A stretch of DNA of 64,000 bases from Lacrimispora sp. 210928-DFI.3.58 (lineage in GTDB: Bacteria > Bacillota > Clostridia > Lachnospirales > Lachnospiraceae), in contig NZ_JAJCIC010000009.1 in NCBI RefSeq assembly GCF_020554865.1, forward strand, positions 1-64,000, given 5' to 3'. Below are positions 32,149 through 41,828 of this stretch, one piece after another. Position 1 is the first letter of the stretch. Each line of letters starts with the position of its first letter. A program made the translations under genes and the position numbers. The notes under the pieces were generated by a model. The model was not told the origin of the DNA. It saw nothing but the letters and a program-made list of their open reading frames with translations, and made no database searches.

Positions 32149-35100
32149 ATGAAAGAGGAAAGGATAAGAGGGAGGAGCCGGAGAAGAAAAACGGCATCCC
32201 TGGCGCGGGCTGGTCTGGCTGGCATAAAACGTTTCCTGTCGCTTGTGGTATGTACAAGCCTGGTAAGCACGGGAATTGCCAATTCAGCCATGCTGGCCTA
32301 TGGGATCACGCCTTCCGGGACAGTACAGGAATTTTCACTGAAGTCAGAGGACCTGAAAAAGGCTATGGTGAAAGCGGCATCAGAGGGAGAACCGGTAGGG
32401 GAGGAAGAACTGCAATTCGAGGGTGCGGAGGCACAGCAGTACGAGGAACTGCTTCTGGCAGACGATATGCTGTATGAACTGGACACAGAGGCAGAGTCCG
32501 ATGGAAACAGGTTGAAGCTGCGGACCTTTGCGCGCCTTGATGAGACACAGAGCTTAGATGCATATGAGATAACGGGAAATGAGGAGATCATTTTCCTGCT
32601 GGTAAATGATTCAAAGGAAGAACGCACTGGCCGGATCGTGGTTGACGGAGTGGAGTCCGACGACATCACGGTGGTTCCCGCTGACAGCGTGGAACAGGTG
32701 ATCGAGATCGACCTTCAGAATCCAACGGCCGGAGCAGGCGCAGCGGGAACAGGCGCCGGAGCAGGTGGGGTGAATGCCGGTGCGCCGGAGGAGAACCAGG
32801 CACCGGAGGAAAGCGAAGCGCCCGGAGAGAGCCAGGCACCGGAGGAAGGCGAAGCACCCGAAGAGAGCCAGGCACCGGAGGAGAGCGAAGCACCCGGAGA
32901 AAGCCAGGCACCGGAAGAGAGCGAAGCACCCGGAGAAAGCCAGGCACCGGAGGAGAGCGAGGCGCCCGGAGAGAGCCAGGCACCGGAAGAAGGCAAGGAG
33001 CCTGAAGCAGGTGAAGGCAAGGAAGAGAGTGGTGCAACAGGAGAAAACGGCGCACCGGAGGAGAGCGGCTCCGCAGAAGAAGCCGGTGAAAGCGGAAATG
33101 AAGGCAGCGGCATAGAGGCCGGTGCTGAAGAGGGAGAAAGCAGCTCAGAGGCAGGAGCGTCAGATACAGGAAGCGAAGGAGCAGAAGCTGCCGACGCTGC
33201 CGATGCCGGGACAGCACTTTCCCTTAACGCCTCCATTTCCATACATACACGCACCCTGCTGACCACAGCAGAAACAGCAAGCCCCAGCAATGCAGAAAAT
33301 GAGACAGAGGACGATGAGGAAGAGACAGCTGCTCATGTGGGTGAACTGGACGGCGAGATCTACGAGGCAGTGCTTGTAAATGGAAAGTCGGCAGCAGCCT
33401 ATGCGATAACGGCGGGTGAACTGGGACTGGAAGACAATTTTGCAGAAAGCAGCTATACCTGTGCGACAGAGAAGGCAGACATTACCGCAGTTGTGCCGGA
33501 AGGCGCATTCTCCGAGAGCGTCACACTGACAGCACAGGATATAGAGGAGGGCTCTGAGAAATATGAAGAGCTGAAAAACCAGATCGCTGCAAAGGGCTAT
33601 TCTACCTATGGACTGCTGCTCTACGATATCAGCTTTGTAGATGCAGACGGACAAGAGGTCGAACCCCTGGAGGGCGCAGAGATCCAGGTAAACATTGAAT
33701 TGAAGCAGCCGGAGAAAACAGAGAACGCCGGTTTAGAGAACAAGATTCTCCATATCCACGAGGACGAGGTGACCGAGCTGCCTGACGCGGAGGTGGAGAC
33801 AACGGAGGATAACGCCGTATCGGGTATCCGTCTGAGCGTGGACAGATTTTCTGTTTTTGCACGTACTGCATCTGATCCGGAAAAGACTGTGACAGTGGAT
33901 CCGGCCGGGGGTGCAGGGGGAGAAATTCCGCTTTATCCGACGGTTCAGGATGCCATTAATTATATTGAAAAGCAGGAGGATAAGGCTGGCTGGACGATCA
34001 TCGTGAAGGAAGGCACCTATTCACGTTTTACTGTCCTGAATGGTATGAATGACCTGACAGTCAAGGCGGCAGAGGGAGAGAAGGTTGTTATTGAGGTAGT
34101 AAACAGCAGTGCTGCCCCAGCTGAAACTTCAGGGGCATATCCTGACACCTTCGGTATCTCTGTGCGCGAGGCTAATAATGTTACCCTGGAGGGGCTGACC
34201 CTTGAGTTTGGAACTGTATCGAATCCATGGTATGCGGCAGGCATTTCCAACTTTACGGAGAGTGGAGAGAAGGGGGACAACATCACCGTAAAAAACTGTG
34301 CCTTCCAGGGAGAAGGCGCGAATATAGGTGTATTTATCAACACAGGTACCACCCAGTTCAATGTAATGAACTGCAGCTTCGACGGGTTTAAAGAAGCTGT
34401 CTCTATGTACGGAGATGGTACTCTTATGAAGGGGGCTGAAGTAACAGGCAATACCTTTACCAATTGCTCCTTTGCCCTTCACGGCTACTACGGCGGAAGC
34501 GGTGAGGCAGGCAGCCTGAATTTTGCAGACAATACGGTAACAGGAACAGAGTCCCTGCGCTGCAAGATCGTTATCCAGGATCAGACAAATACAGGAGCAT
34601 TAAAGGCGGATGTGAAAAACAATACTCTGACAAATGCCATTGTGGGCCTGGTAAATCTGAGAGAAAGCGGAGAGACCGTTTCACCGGTTCTGGACAGCAA
34701 TACCTTTGGCGACGGCAGCTTCTATGTGGAAGCAGTGGAGCCGGGAACCATCGACTTTTATACCAGCTATCAGGTGCCTGAGAACAGCCAGGGCTATTGG
34801 AAGCTGACAGGCGTGGATGATCTTGACGTAGACTGGGGCAAGAACCCTGACGGCTCTACTGCCTATGCCACAGAGAAGATCATTGAGGCTAACCGGACAG
34901 GTTCCCATACCCTGAATTTTACAGGAATTGATGAAAATAATCTAATTAAAACCTTTACATGGTTCAAGGATGCGATTTACTGGGTAACACCAGACGAGAA
35001 CCCCAACCCCGATATTCCGGCTACCGAGTGGACGACCTCAAAATCAAAGGAGGCCACCCAGCTTGCCCTCACAGAGGGAAAATACCGCTCCAATGTGACA

Positions 35101-36693
35101 CTTTCTCTTCCGGCGGCAGAAGAAAAGCTTGTCTCTGATGTAGTATTCGTATTGGATAAATCAACCAGCCCCAGCCTGGAGGATCAGGCTCTGCAGATGC
35201 TCAGTGATCTGAAGGAGCAGGTTGATGCCACAGGCGCAGAGGTAAAGGTAGGCGTTGTGATTTTCAATAAGGCCGCACATGTTTCCTCATGGATGAACCT
35301 GTCTACACAGTATGGGGAGATTGAGGCTGCCATTAAGCAGGACATTTCCTCCGGTACCAACACCCATGCAGGTCTTTTGGCTGGAACAAGAATGCTGGAT
35401 GAGGACACCGAGGTGGAGGCGTCCCGCAAATATCTTGTATTTGTTAGTGATGGAATTACCTACATGTACGGTGAAGAGCCAACAGTAACTGCTTGGACGT
35501 TCTGGGCTGATGCTGTTAAAGACTGGGCAGGACCGGACAACTGGTATTCAAAATACAAGACAGAGGAGGCCCCGGCTGATTGGGAGGACTGGATGTCCAA
35601 AATCGGAGCGGGTATTGCTGCAGATGGAGATACCTATGATTATCCTGTTGGAGGGACAGCTGTGAATAAGACCCCGCTGGAGGAGGCTTCCATCCATCCA
35701 ATGTCGGTCGATAAAGCCCTGTATTACACAAACCAGGTATACAAGGAGGCTTCTTCAAAGGGTTATCGCTGCTATGCGATGAGAGCAAATCCGGGATTGG
35801 GACAGCAGTATCTTTGGGGCCCTGCATTCATGGATTACCTTGCAGGAGGAAAAGATGTATCCTTTGATATGATCAAAAACGACATCCTCTACCTTCTGGA
35901 TGCCGGAAGCTGGGTAACAGACTACATGGGTTATGTGGAGAATGACTACAATTTCAACTTTGTCAACTCCTCCGATGCACTGACACTCACGGTAAACAAG
36001 GAGCCTCTCGCGGTAACGCCTCTGGGCGACGGCCTTAGCTATGGCTTTGGCAATGAAAACGGGAGCAGTGACGGAAAGACCTACCCATATGTACTCCGAT
36101 ATGTTCCGGGAGATTTAAAGGGCGGCGAACATTTTGTATGGGAGATCAATACGCCGGTCAGTCAGTTTGAACCTGTGACACTCACCTATGTGGTGGAGCT
36201 TCAGGAGACAAAGGCTGCAGGAGCACAGACACAGACCTACGGTGCCTATGACAGGTTTGGAGAGAATAATGACGGTTCCTTAAGCTATGGCTTATATACA
36301 AACAACAGTGCGACCCTGCATCCGGTAGACAGCAACAAGAATCAGCTTGAGCCGGAGGATTTCCTGAAACCGGCTGTATCCTATACAGTTAATGGAACCG
36401 GAGGGACAACTCCTACTGATCCGGGAAGCGGCGGAGGCGGAGGCCACAGCGGCGGTGGAGGCGGAGGCGGCTCCTCATCCGGAGGGCCCAAAGCCAGCAC
36501 AGCGGTAACCGGAGGCCCTGGTGTCCAGGAGACAAAGATCGAGGTGGAAGAGGTACCTGAGGAGATGATTCCATCAGCAGGACTTCCCAAAACAGGAGAG
36601 CATCCGGCAGACAATCCCATGATCATTATCCTTATGGGAATGCTGGCTGTGATGTATGTAGGAATGTCAGAAAAAAAGAAAGAAGAAGCATAA
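32149..36693 (+). CDS. LPKTG-anchored surface protein: Pro/Glu repeats, beta-helix, VWA domain
   Basis: 1514 residues starting at ATG 32149 after AAAGGAGG. A long Arg-rich signal peptide (1-45) leads into a stalk with six 12-residue QAPEESEAPGES-type repeats (217-288). A parallel beta-helix of pectate-lyase type spans about 577-850 (VQDAINYIE, then repeats such as ITVKNCAFQGEG, FNVMNCSFDGF, VTGNTFTNCSF). A von Willebrand A domain (about 995-1200) has the MIDAS D1003-x-S1005-x-S1007 in DKSTSPS. A Gly/Ser linker, LPKTG (1479-1483), a hydrophobic helix and a Lys-rich tail complete a sortase substrate. It is probably an adhesin binding host matrix or glycans. A sortase gene follows. Confidence 0.9.
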   Translation: MKEERIRGRSRRRKTASLARAGLAGIKRFLSLVVCTSLVSTGIANSAMLAYGITPSGTVQEFSLKSEDLKKAMVKAASEGEPVGEEELQFEGAEAQQYEELLLADDMLYELDTEAESDGNRLKLRTFARLDETQSLDAYEITGNEEIIFLLVNDSKEERTGRIVVDGVESDDITVVPADSVEQVIEIDLQNPTAGAGAAGTGAGAGGVNAGAPEENQAPEESEAPGESQAPEEGEAPEESQAPEESEAPGESQAPEESEAPGESQAPEESEAPGESQAPEEGKEPEAGEGKEESGATGENGAPEESGSAEEAGESGNEGSGIEAGAEEGESSSEAGASDTGSEGAEAADAADAGTALSLNASISIHTRTLLTTAETASPSNAENETEDDEEETAAHVGELDGEIYEAVLVNGKSAAAYAITAGELGLEDNFAESSYTCATEKADITAVVPEGAFSESVTLTAQDIEEGSEKYEELKNQIAAKGYSTYGLLLYDISFVDADGQEVEPLEGAEIQVNIELKQPEKTENAGLENKILHIHEDEVTELPDAEVETTEDNAVSGIRLSVDRFSVFARTASDPEKTVTVDPAGGAGGEIPLYPTVQDAINYIEKQEDKAGWTIIVKEGTYSRFTVLNGMNDLTVKAAEGEKVVIEVVNSSAAPAETSGAYPDTFGISVREANNVTLEGLTLEFGTVSNPWYAAGISNFTESGEKGDNITVKNCAFQGEGANIGVFINTGTTQFNVMNCSFDGFKEAVSMYGDGTLMKGAEVTGNTFTNCSFALHGYYGGSGEAGSLNFADNTVTGTESLRCKIVIQDQTNTGALKADVKNNTLTNAIVGLVNLRESGETVSPVLDSNTFGDGSFYVEAVEPGTIDFYTSYQVPENSQGYWKLTGVDDLDVDWGKNPDGSTAYATEKIIEANRTGSHTLNFTGIDENNLIKTFTWFKDAIYWVTPDENPNPDIPATEWTTSKSKEATQLALTEGKYRSNVTLSLPAAEEKLVSDVVFVLDKSTSPSLEDQALQMLSDLKEQVDATGAEVKVGVVIFNKAAHVSSWMNLSTQYGEIEAAIKQDISSGTNTHAGLLAGTRMLDEDTEVEASRKYLVFVSDGITYMYGEEPTVTAWTFWADAVKDWAGPDNWYSKYKTEEAPADWEDWMSKIGAGIAADGDTYDYPVGGTAVNKTPLEEASIHPMSVDKALYYTNQVYKEASSKGYRCYAMRANPGLGQQYLWGPAFMDYLAGGKDVSFDMIKNDILYLLDAGSWVTDYMGYVENDYNFNFVNSSDALTLTVNKEPLAVTPLGDGLSYGFGNENGSSDGKTYPYVLRYVPGDLKGGEHFVWEINTPVSQFEPVTLTYVVELQETKAAGAQTQTYGAYDRFGENNDGSLSYGLYTNNSATLHPVDSNKNQLEPEDFLKPAVSYTVNGTGGTTPTDPGSGGGGGHSGGGGGGGSSSGGPKASTAVTGGPGVQETKIEVEEVPEEMIPSAGLPKTGEHPADNPMIIILMGMLAVMYVGMSEKKKEEA
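32797..33012 (+). repeat. 36-bp coding tandem repeat in the adhesin stalk
   Basis: Six 36-base units, each encoding twelve residues of the Q-A-P-E-E-[SG]-E-A-P-[GE]-E-S pattern. Unit number can change in frame, so stalk length may vary between strains. Confidence 0.9.
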
Positions 36694-36720
36694 GAGCAGG
36701 ACAGTAAAAAGTCCGTATCT

Positions 36721-36751
36721 GGGGGCAGCGGGAAACAGGCTGCCCCCTTTT
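36721..36751 (+). terminator. Terminator after the adhesin gene
   Basis: GGGGGCAGC (36721-36729) pairs with GCTGCCCCC (36739-36747), then TTTT. Confidence 0.85.
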
Positions 36752-36834
36752 GACGTACCTGGCAGACACAGATATGGCAGAAAGTCCACAGAACCGGGAG
36801 GTGATGTGGGTATACGGGAGGAAGGAGGCTTAAT

Positions 36835-37611
36835 ATGAGGAAAAATGGAGCCAGATGTCTTTTGATCCTGGCGGCAGGCGCGATCCTGGCAGGAGGGGCG
36901 GAACTGCTATTAAGGGAAATGGAGGGCAGCAGAAGAGACCGGGAGTATCAGTCTCTGGCCGAAGCAGTGAGGGAGACAGAGGCGGAAGTATTGGAAATCA
37001 GATTGGAGGAAGCAGAAGAAACAGAGAGCACAGAGGAGACAAGGGAGGAGCGCTACTGTTCTCCCATTGATTTTGAAGCGCTGTGGGAGATCAATCCGGA
37101 GGTGGTAGGCTGGATCACCATACCAGGCACGAAAATTGATTATCCGATCCTGCAGGCAGGTGACAATGACAAATATCTCCACCATGACATCCACGAGGAG
37201 GAGAATGCGGCAGGGGCAATCTATCTGGATTTTGAGAGTGAAAAGGATTTTTCCGGCTATCACAACATTCTTTATGGCCACAATATGCGCAATGGAAGCA
37301 TGTTCAAGGATATCGTAAAATTTAAGGAGCAGGCGTATTTTGACGCCCACAGAGACATTTATATTTATACGCCTGACAGGGAGTTCCATCTAAAGGCAGC
37401 GGCGGCCCTGTATACAACCCCCGATGCTATCCGAAGAAAGACGGAGTTTCTGTCACAGGACGCCTTTGATTCCTATGTGGAGGAGATGACGGCAGGGGCC
37501 TCGGCAAAGGCGGTACTTCCTGAAATCAAGAAGCCGCTGTTTTCCTTTGTGACCTGCAGCTATGAATTTTCCGATGCCAGGACGATCCTGTACGCCTGGG
37601 AGACAGAATGA
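36835..37611 (+). CDS. Class B sortase
   Basis: 258 residues. An N-terminal membrane helix is followed by a Glu-rich spacer (about 40-70) and the class B core: NPEVVGWITIPGTKIDYPIL, NILYGHNM with catalytic His 149, TCSYEF with Cys 241 and SDARTIL with Arg 249. It cleaves a sorting signal and joins the protein to peptidoglycan. The gene directly follows the LPKTG protein, its likely substrate; clostridial SrtB enzymes are known to take (S/P)PxTG-type signals rather than NPQTN, so an LPKTG substrate is plausible. AAGGAGG precedes the ATG. Confidence 0.92.
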   Translation: MRKNGARCLLILAAGAILAGGAELLLREMEGSRRDREYQSLAEAVRETEAEVLEIRLEEAEETESTEETREERYCSPIDFEALWEINPEVVGWITIPGTKIDYPILQAGDNDKYLHHDIHEEENAAGAIYLDFESEKDFSGYHNILYGHNMRNGSMFKDIVKFKEQAYFDAHRDIYIYTPDREFHLKAAAALYTTPDAIRRKTEFLSQDAFDSYVEEMTAGASAKAVLPEIKKPLFSFVTCSYEFSDARTILYAWETE

Positions 37612-37716
37612 CGGAGACCGCGGACCAGCCCTTCTGGACATAGACAAACACGCCCCGGCATATATTGTATAGAGGAAGTGTGTCATTGGATGCAAAAAGA
37701 AAGGAGGGGAGGAGGT

Positions 37717-38670
37717 ATGAGAAGACACTTCCTTTGGGCGGCCCTGACCGTATTTTTGGTTCCCTATGTGGGAACACTGGGGTGGACAGGCGCAGTTCAC
37801 GGCGAGGAGCTGCGCTATGAACATCAGAAGGGAGCAGCGGGAGGCATAAGGATCCTTCTTGACAGGACGAGCGGTGCTTACTACATGGATATGGAGGAAT
37901 ATCTGCCGGGAGTGATCGCAAGGCAGATGCCCATTGAATATGAGCTGGAGGCATTGAAGGCCCAGGCGGTCATTGCCAGAACATATATCTGCCGTCAGCT
38001 TGAGTCCTTTGGTGATGGGACAGAGATCCCGGAATCAGCCTTAGATATGGATTATATGGAGGCAGACCAGCTGAAACGGCTGTGGGGAACCAGCTCCTTT
38101 CCCGGATATTATCAGAAGCTGGAGCAGGCAGTAAGGGAGACCTCCGGTGTGATCATGACATATGAGGGAAAGGCGATAGACCCCATGTTCTGCCGGGCTT
38201 CGGCAGGCATGACAAGAGCAGGTGACTTTGCCCATCCCTATCTGCAGCCCGTGGACTGCCCCCTTGATGTGGAGGCAGAGGGCTTCCAGCAGTTTTCTTC
38301 CTTTACAGGGGAGGAAGGGGCCAGGGCAGTGAATGGGATCCCGGAGGGAGGGGCAGGACCACGCCAGGTGAAGGCAGAGGATTTTCCCGCAGGTGTGCAG
38401 ATCATATCCAGGGATGGGGCAGGCTATGTGGAGCAGATCCAGATAGGAGGCTTTCTCTTTGGAGGGGAGGAAATACAGTACGCCTTAGGCTTAAGCTCCG
38501 CCTGCTTTTCCATGGAGGCCTACGGCGAGGGCTTCCGTGCGGTCTCAAAGGGGATCGGCCATGGATATGGTTTGAGTCAGCACACAGCCAATGAGAAGGC
38601 AAAGGAGGGCTGGAGAGCAGAAGACATCCTGGGATATTTTTATAAAAATATTGCTTTGATTTCTGAATAA
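37717..38670 (+). CDS. spoIID: SpoIID/LytB-type lytic transglycosylase-like protein
   Basis: 317 residues. A signal/membrane helix (5-27) is followed by the SpoIID domain: MEEYLPGVIARQMPIEYELE with EALKAQAVIARTYIC, and the C-terminal GIGHGYGLSQHTANEKAKEG. SpoIID degrades peptidoglycan during forespore engulfment. At the position of the catalytic Glu in the usual E-M-P motif this protein has Gln 70 (RQMP), so activity may be altered or another Glu may serve. ATG 37717 follows AAGGAGGGG. CATATATT at 37659-37666 resembles a sigma-E -10. It pairs with the SpoIIQ-like gene downstream. Confidence 0.85.
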   Translation: MRRHFLWAALTVFLVPYVGTLGWTGAVHGEELRYEHQKGAAGGIRILLDRTSGAYYMDMEEYLPGVIARQMPIEYELEALKAQAVIARTYICRQLESFGDGTEIPESALDMDYMEADQLKRLWGTSSFPGYYQKLEQAVRETSGVIMTYEGKAIDPMFCRASAGMTRAGDFAHPYLQPVDCPLDVEAEGFQQFSSFTGEEGARAVNGIPEGGAGPRQVKAEDFPAGVQIISRDGAGYVEQIQIGGFLFGGEEIQYALGLSSACFSMEAYGEGFRAVSKGIGHGYGLSQHTANEKAKEGWRAEDILGYFYKNIALISE

Positions 38671-38710
38671 GCTGTCTCGGTTTGGTAAGAATAGTACCGA
38701 GGTGATAAAC

Positions 38711-39481
38711 GTGAAAGACAAAGTAAACCAGATGTTCAAGGATAAGCTGTTTCTTGTCATGCTAGTGCTAGGCCTGCTGACTATTGTAGCCGCAGCAGGG
38801 ATCATTACTGTTCAAAGAGGAAAGGCCGGGGAGACGAACCCCTACCTTGAGATGCCACAGCCTGAGCTGATCGCCCAGGAGACAACGCCGGACTCCATGC
38901 AGATCGCAGGAGCGTCCGATGCAGTGAAAGAGACAAAGGAGGAGACAAAGGGAGCAGAGACAAAAGGCCAGGAGAAAACAGCGGTGGCCGAAAACAGGAA
39001 CCAGGGCAATGACCTGGCAGCAGAGGTCGGAGCCGGAAATAGCGCAGCGGAGGCGCTGGTGCTGGATTTTACAGACACCAGCCGAATGTCCTGGCCTGTC
39101 AGAGGCAATGTGCTCCTTGACTACAGCATGGATCAGACCATCTATTTCCCGACCCTGGATCAGTACAAGTGCAATCCCGGCATCGTCATCCAGTCTGACG
39201 TGAGCACGCCTGTGGAGGCTCCCGCCAATGCAAGAGTGCTGGAGGTGGGCTCCAATGAGGAGATCGGGAGCTATGTGGTGCTGGATCTGGGAAATGAGTA
39301 CACAGCTACCTGCGGCCAGCTGAAGGAGGTCACTGCCGTTCAGGGAGAATACCTTCATAAGGGACAGATACTGGGCTATGTGTCAGAGCCTACAAAGTAT
39401 TATTCCGTAGAAGGCGTGAATGTATACTTTGAACTGGACCATCAGGGAAAGACCATAGATCCTCTGGATCATATGGAATAA
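38711..39481 (+). CDS. spoIIQ: SpoIIQ-like degenerate M23 (LytM) protein
   Basis: 256 residues: one N-terminal membrane helix (about 10-30), a Glu/Lys/Thr-rich linker, then an M23 peptidase fold (SWPVRGNVLLDYSMDQ onward). The zinc ligands are lost: the expected H-x-G-x-D region reads NPGIVIQ, and the H-x-H region reads NVYFEL. This matches SpoIIQ, the forespore channel partner of SpoIIIAH, which is often catalytically dead in its fold family. GTG 38711 lies six bases after GAGGTG. It follows spoIID by 40 bases. Confidence 0.85.
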   Translation: MKDKVNQMFKDKLFLVMLVLGLLTIVAAAGIITVQRGKAGETNPYLEMPQPELIAQETTPDSMQIAGASDAVKETKEETKGAETKGQEKTAVAENRNQGNDLAAEVGAGNSAAEALVLDFTDTSRMSWPVRGNVLLDYSMDQTIYFPTLDQYKCNPGIVIQSDVSTPVEAPANARVLEVGSNEEIGSYVVLDLGNEYTATCGQLKEVTAVQGEYLHKGQILGYVSEPTKYYSVEGVNVYFELDHQGKTIDPLDHME

Positions 39482-39530
39482 AAAAGCAAACAGAGCGAAG
39501 CGGAGTTCGCGCTTCCCGTAAGTTTGCAGC

Positions 39531-39598
39531 AAAATCTCCATACAGCGCCGGGCCAATGAAATCGCATTTGACTGGCAGAACTGTATGGAGATTTTTTG
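39531..39598 (+). terminator. Long-loop terminator after spoIIQ
   Basis: AAAATCTCCATACAG (39531-39545) pairs perfectly with CTGTATGGAGATTTT (39581-39595), then TT. The 35-base loop can itself fold (GCCA/TGGC). Confidence 0.75.
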
Positions 39599-39699
39599 CT
39601 CTCTGTAATAAAATTTCAGATTTTTATAATAATTTGTTCACAATAGGTTAAGAGGGGTAGGGTATACTGAAATAAGAATAGAGAAAAAGGAGCATTCGT

Positions 39700-40206
39700 A
39701 TGAATATATTATTTTTCCTGACGCCTAAAAGCGAAGTGGCTTACATAAATGAGGATGACACCCTCCGGCAGGCATTGGAAAAAATGGAGCATCATAAGTA
39801 TTCCGCAGTACCGATCATCAGCAGGACAGGCCGGTACGTCGGCACACTGACAGAGGGAGACCTGCTGTGGGGGATCAAGAATCAGTACAACTTAAATCTG
39901 AAGGGTGCGGAAAAGATCCCGGTGACAGCCGTGCGCCGCCGTCTGGATAACCGTCCGGTAAAGGCGGATGCGGATATGGAAGACCTGATCGGAAAAGTCC
40001 TGAATCAGAACTTTGTCCCTGTGCTTGATGATCAAAAGTGTTTTATCGGCATTATCACCCGAAAGGACATTATCAAATACTTTTACCAGAAATGTGAGCT
40101 TGCCCGCCAGCGCTCAGGCCAGAATGCGGGAAATGAAGCGAGCTACAAAAAGACGGACATATCGGAGGCTGTGCGGCTGAGAAGCAGGGAAGAGATGATG
40201 ATCTAG
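39700..40206 (+). CDS. CBS-domain protein
   Basis: 168 residues. Two CBS motifs, residues about 8-60 (DTLRQALEKMEHHKYSAVPIISRTGRY in two stretches, GTLTEGDLLWGI) and 80-130 (MEDLIGKVLNQNFVPVLDD, GIITRKDIIKYF), form a Bateman module that binds adenine nucleotides. There is no attached enzyme domain. AAAAAGGAGC precedes ATG 39700. The partner is unknown; such stand-alone proteins act as energy sensors. Confidence 0.88.
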   Translation: MNILFFLTPKSEVAYINEDDTLRQALEKMEHHKYSAVPIISRTGRYVGTLTEGDLLWGIKNQYNLNLKGAEKIPVTAVRRRLDNRPVKADADMEDLIGKVLNQNFVPVLDDQKCFIGIITRKDIIKYFYQKCELARQRSGQNAGNEASYKKTDISEAVRLRSREEMMI

Positions 40207-40382
40207 GTCCGGTCCAAAGCCACTGCATTACAGTAATGTACCAAATTGCATAAAAACATCTCCGATAAAAGAAAAAGTTTGTGCACACTTTTTTGCTGTC
40301 CTATGCTATTATAATAGACGTAACCCCCCCAATACATTATATAGTTTTTGCTACACCCCATAAGAAACGAAATACCTTCTCC

Positions 40383-40416
40383 TGAAATGACCGGTTCCCC
40401 GACCGGTCATTTCACT
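40383..40416 (+). terminator. Stem-loop before the second MATE gene
   Basis: AAATGACCGGT pairs with ACCGGTCATTT around a short loop, followed by CACTTT. It lies 45 bases before the MATE start and could end the CBS transcript or attenuate the MATE gene. Confidence 0.5.
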
Positions 40417-40459
40417 TTGTATAGGGGTGGGAAAAACATAAAGGTCAAGGTACATAAAA

Positions 40460-41803
40460 ATGGAACAACATTCAAATGATTTTACTCAGGGAAGCATCGC
40501 TGCAAAGCTACTGACCTTCATGCTGCCGGTCCTGGGAGCCCTTGTGCTCCAGGCAATGTACGGGGCAGTGGATATTCTGGTGGTGGGCTGGTTTGGAACA
40601 ACAGCAGGAATATCCGGCGTATCCACGGGAAGCGGGATCGTAAATCTGGTGACATTTACAGTTACAGGGCTTTCCATGGGAATTACCGTGTTGATCGGAC
40701 GGTATATCGGAGAGAAGCGTGAGGAACGTGTCGGCAGGGTGATCGGCGGGGCTGTCTGTTTTTTTGCCGTGCTGTCTGTGGCGATCGCAGCGGTCATGCT
40801 GATGTTTGCAAGACAGCTTTCCATTCTGATGCAGGCCCCGGAGGAAGCCGTTGATCTGACAGCCTCCTATGTGCGTATCTGCGGCGGAGGCATTCTGTTC
40901 ATTGTGGCCTACAATGTCATCAGCAGCATTTTCCGCGGGCTGGGAAACTCACGGCTTCCTCTGGTCTTTGTGGCGATCGCCTGCGCAGTAAATGTGGTGG
41001 GAGACCTGCTGTTTGTGGCTGTGTTTAAGATGAATGTGGCAGGGGCGGCCCTTGCCACTGTGCTTGCCCAGGCAGTGAGCGTAGTCCTGTCCCTGATGAT
41101 CATCCGCAGGCAGAAGCTTCCCTTTACAATGAAACGCTCTGACATCTGTTTTAACCCGGAGATCGGCAATTTCGTCAAGGTGGGCATTCCCATTGCCTTT
41201 CAGGAGATCCTGACCCAGTTTTCCTTTCTGGCCCTCTGTGCTTTTATCAACAGGCTGGGGCTGGAGGCATCCTCCGGCTATGGAGTCGCCAACAAGATCG
41301 TGAGCTTTATCATGCTGGTGCCAGGTGCACTGATGCAGTCCATGTCCGCCTTTGTGGCCCAGAATGTAGGCGCGGGAAAGGAAGACCGGGCAAGGCGCTC
41401 CCTGATAACTGGAATGGGCATGGGAGCCTTTATCGGAGTCTTCATTGCGTATCTGGCATTTTTCCATGGAGACCTGCTGTCCTATGTGTTTACAAAGGAC
41501 GGGGCAGTCATCCTGAGGGCCGCCGAGTACTTAAAGGGCTTCAGCATCGAGGCGGTGGTTACCAGCATCCTGTTCAGCTTTATCGGCTATTATAACGGCC
41601 ACAGCCAGACAGTATTTGTCATGTTCCAGGGCATTGCCCAGACCTTCCTTGTAAGGCTTCCCATGTCTTATTTTATGAGCATTCAGCCCAATGCCAGCCT
41701 GACAAATATTGGACTGGCAGCGCCCAGTGCAACCGTGTTCGGCATTGTCATCAATGTGGTATTTTTTGTGATCTACGGAAAGAGCATGAAAAAGAGAAAG
41801 TAA
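40460..41803 (+). CDS. MATE-family efflux transporter 2
   Basis: 447 residues, twelve membrane helices, NorM/DinF-like. LMLPVLGALVLQAMYGAVDILVVGWFGT in two stretches opens the first repeat and FVKVGIPIAFQEILTQFSFLAL the second. It is only distantly like the MATE at 28629. It is probably a sodium- or proton-driven exporter of cationic drugs. A weak AAGGT ribosome site precedes the ATG. Confidence 0.92.
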   Translation: MEQHSNDFTQGSIAAKLLTFMLPVLGALVLQAMYGAVDILVVGWFGTTAGISGVSTGSGIVNLVTFTVTGLSMGITVLIGRYIGEKREERVGRVIGGAVCFFAVLSVAIAAVMLMFARQLSILMQAPEEAVDLTASYVRICGGGILFIVAYNVISSIFRGLGNSRLPLVFVAIACAVNVVGDLLFVAVFKMNVAGAALATVLAQAVSVVLSLMIIRRQKLPFTMKRSDICFNPEIGNFVKVGIPIAFQEILTQFSFLALCAFINRLGLEASSGYGVANKIVSFIMLVPGALMQSMSAFVAQNVGAGKEDRARRSLITGMGMGAFIGVFIAYLAFFHGDLLSYVFTKDGAVILRAAEYLKGFSIEAVVTSILFSFIGYYNGHSQTVFVMFQGIAQTFLVRLPMSYFMSIQPNASLTNIGLAAPSATVFGIVINVVFFVIYGKSMKKRK

Positions 41804-41828
41804 GATATCATAAGAAAACATAACTTAG

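Noticed and set aside
32797..33012. 36-base repeats as a CRISPR array
   Set aside because: The repeat length fits CRISPR but there are no spacers; the repeats are coding and in frame.
32666..33290. Long minus-strand frames opposite the adhesin stalk
   Set aside because: Low-complexity mirror frames of a repetitive gene, no start signals.
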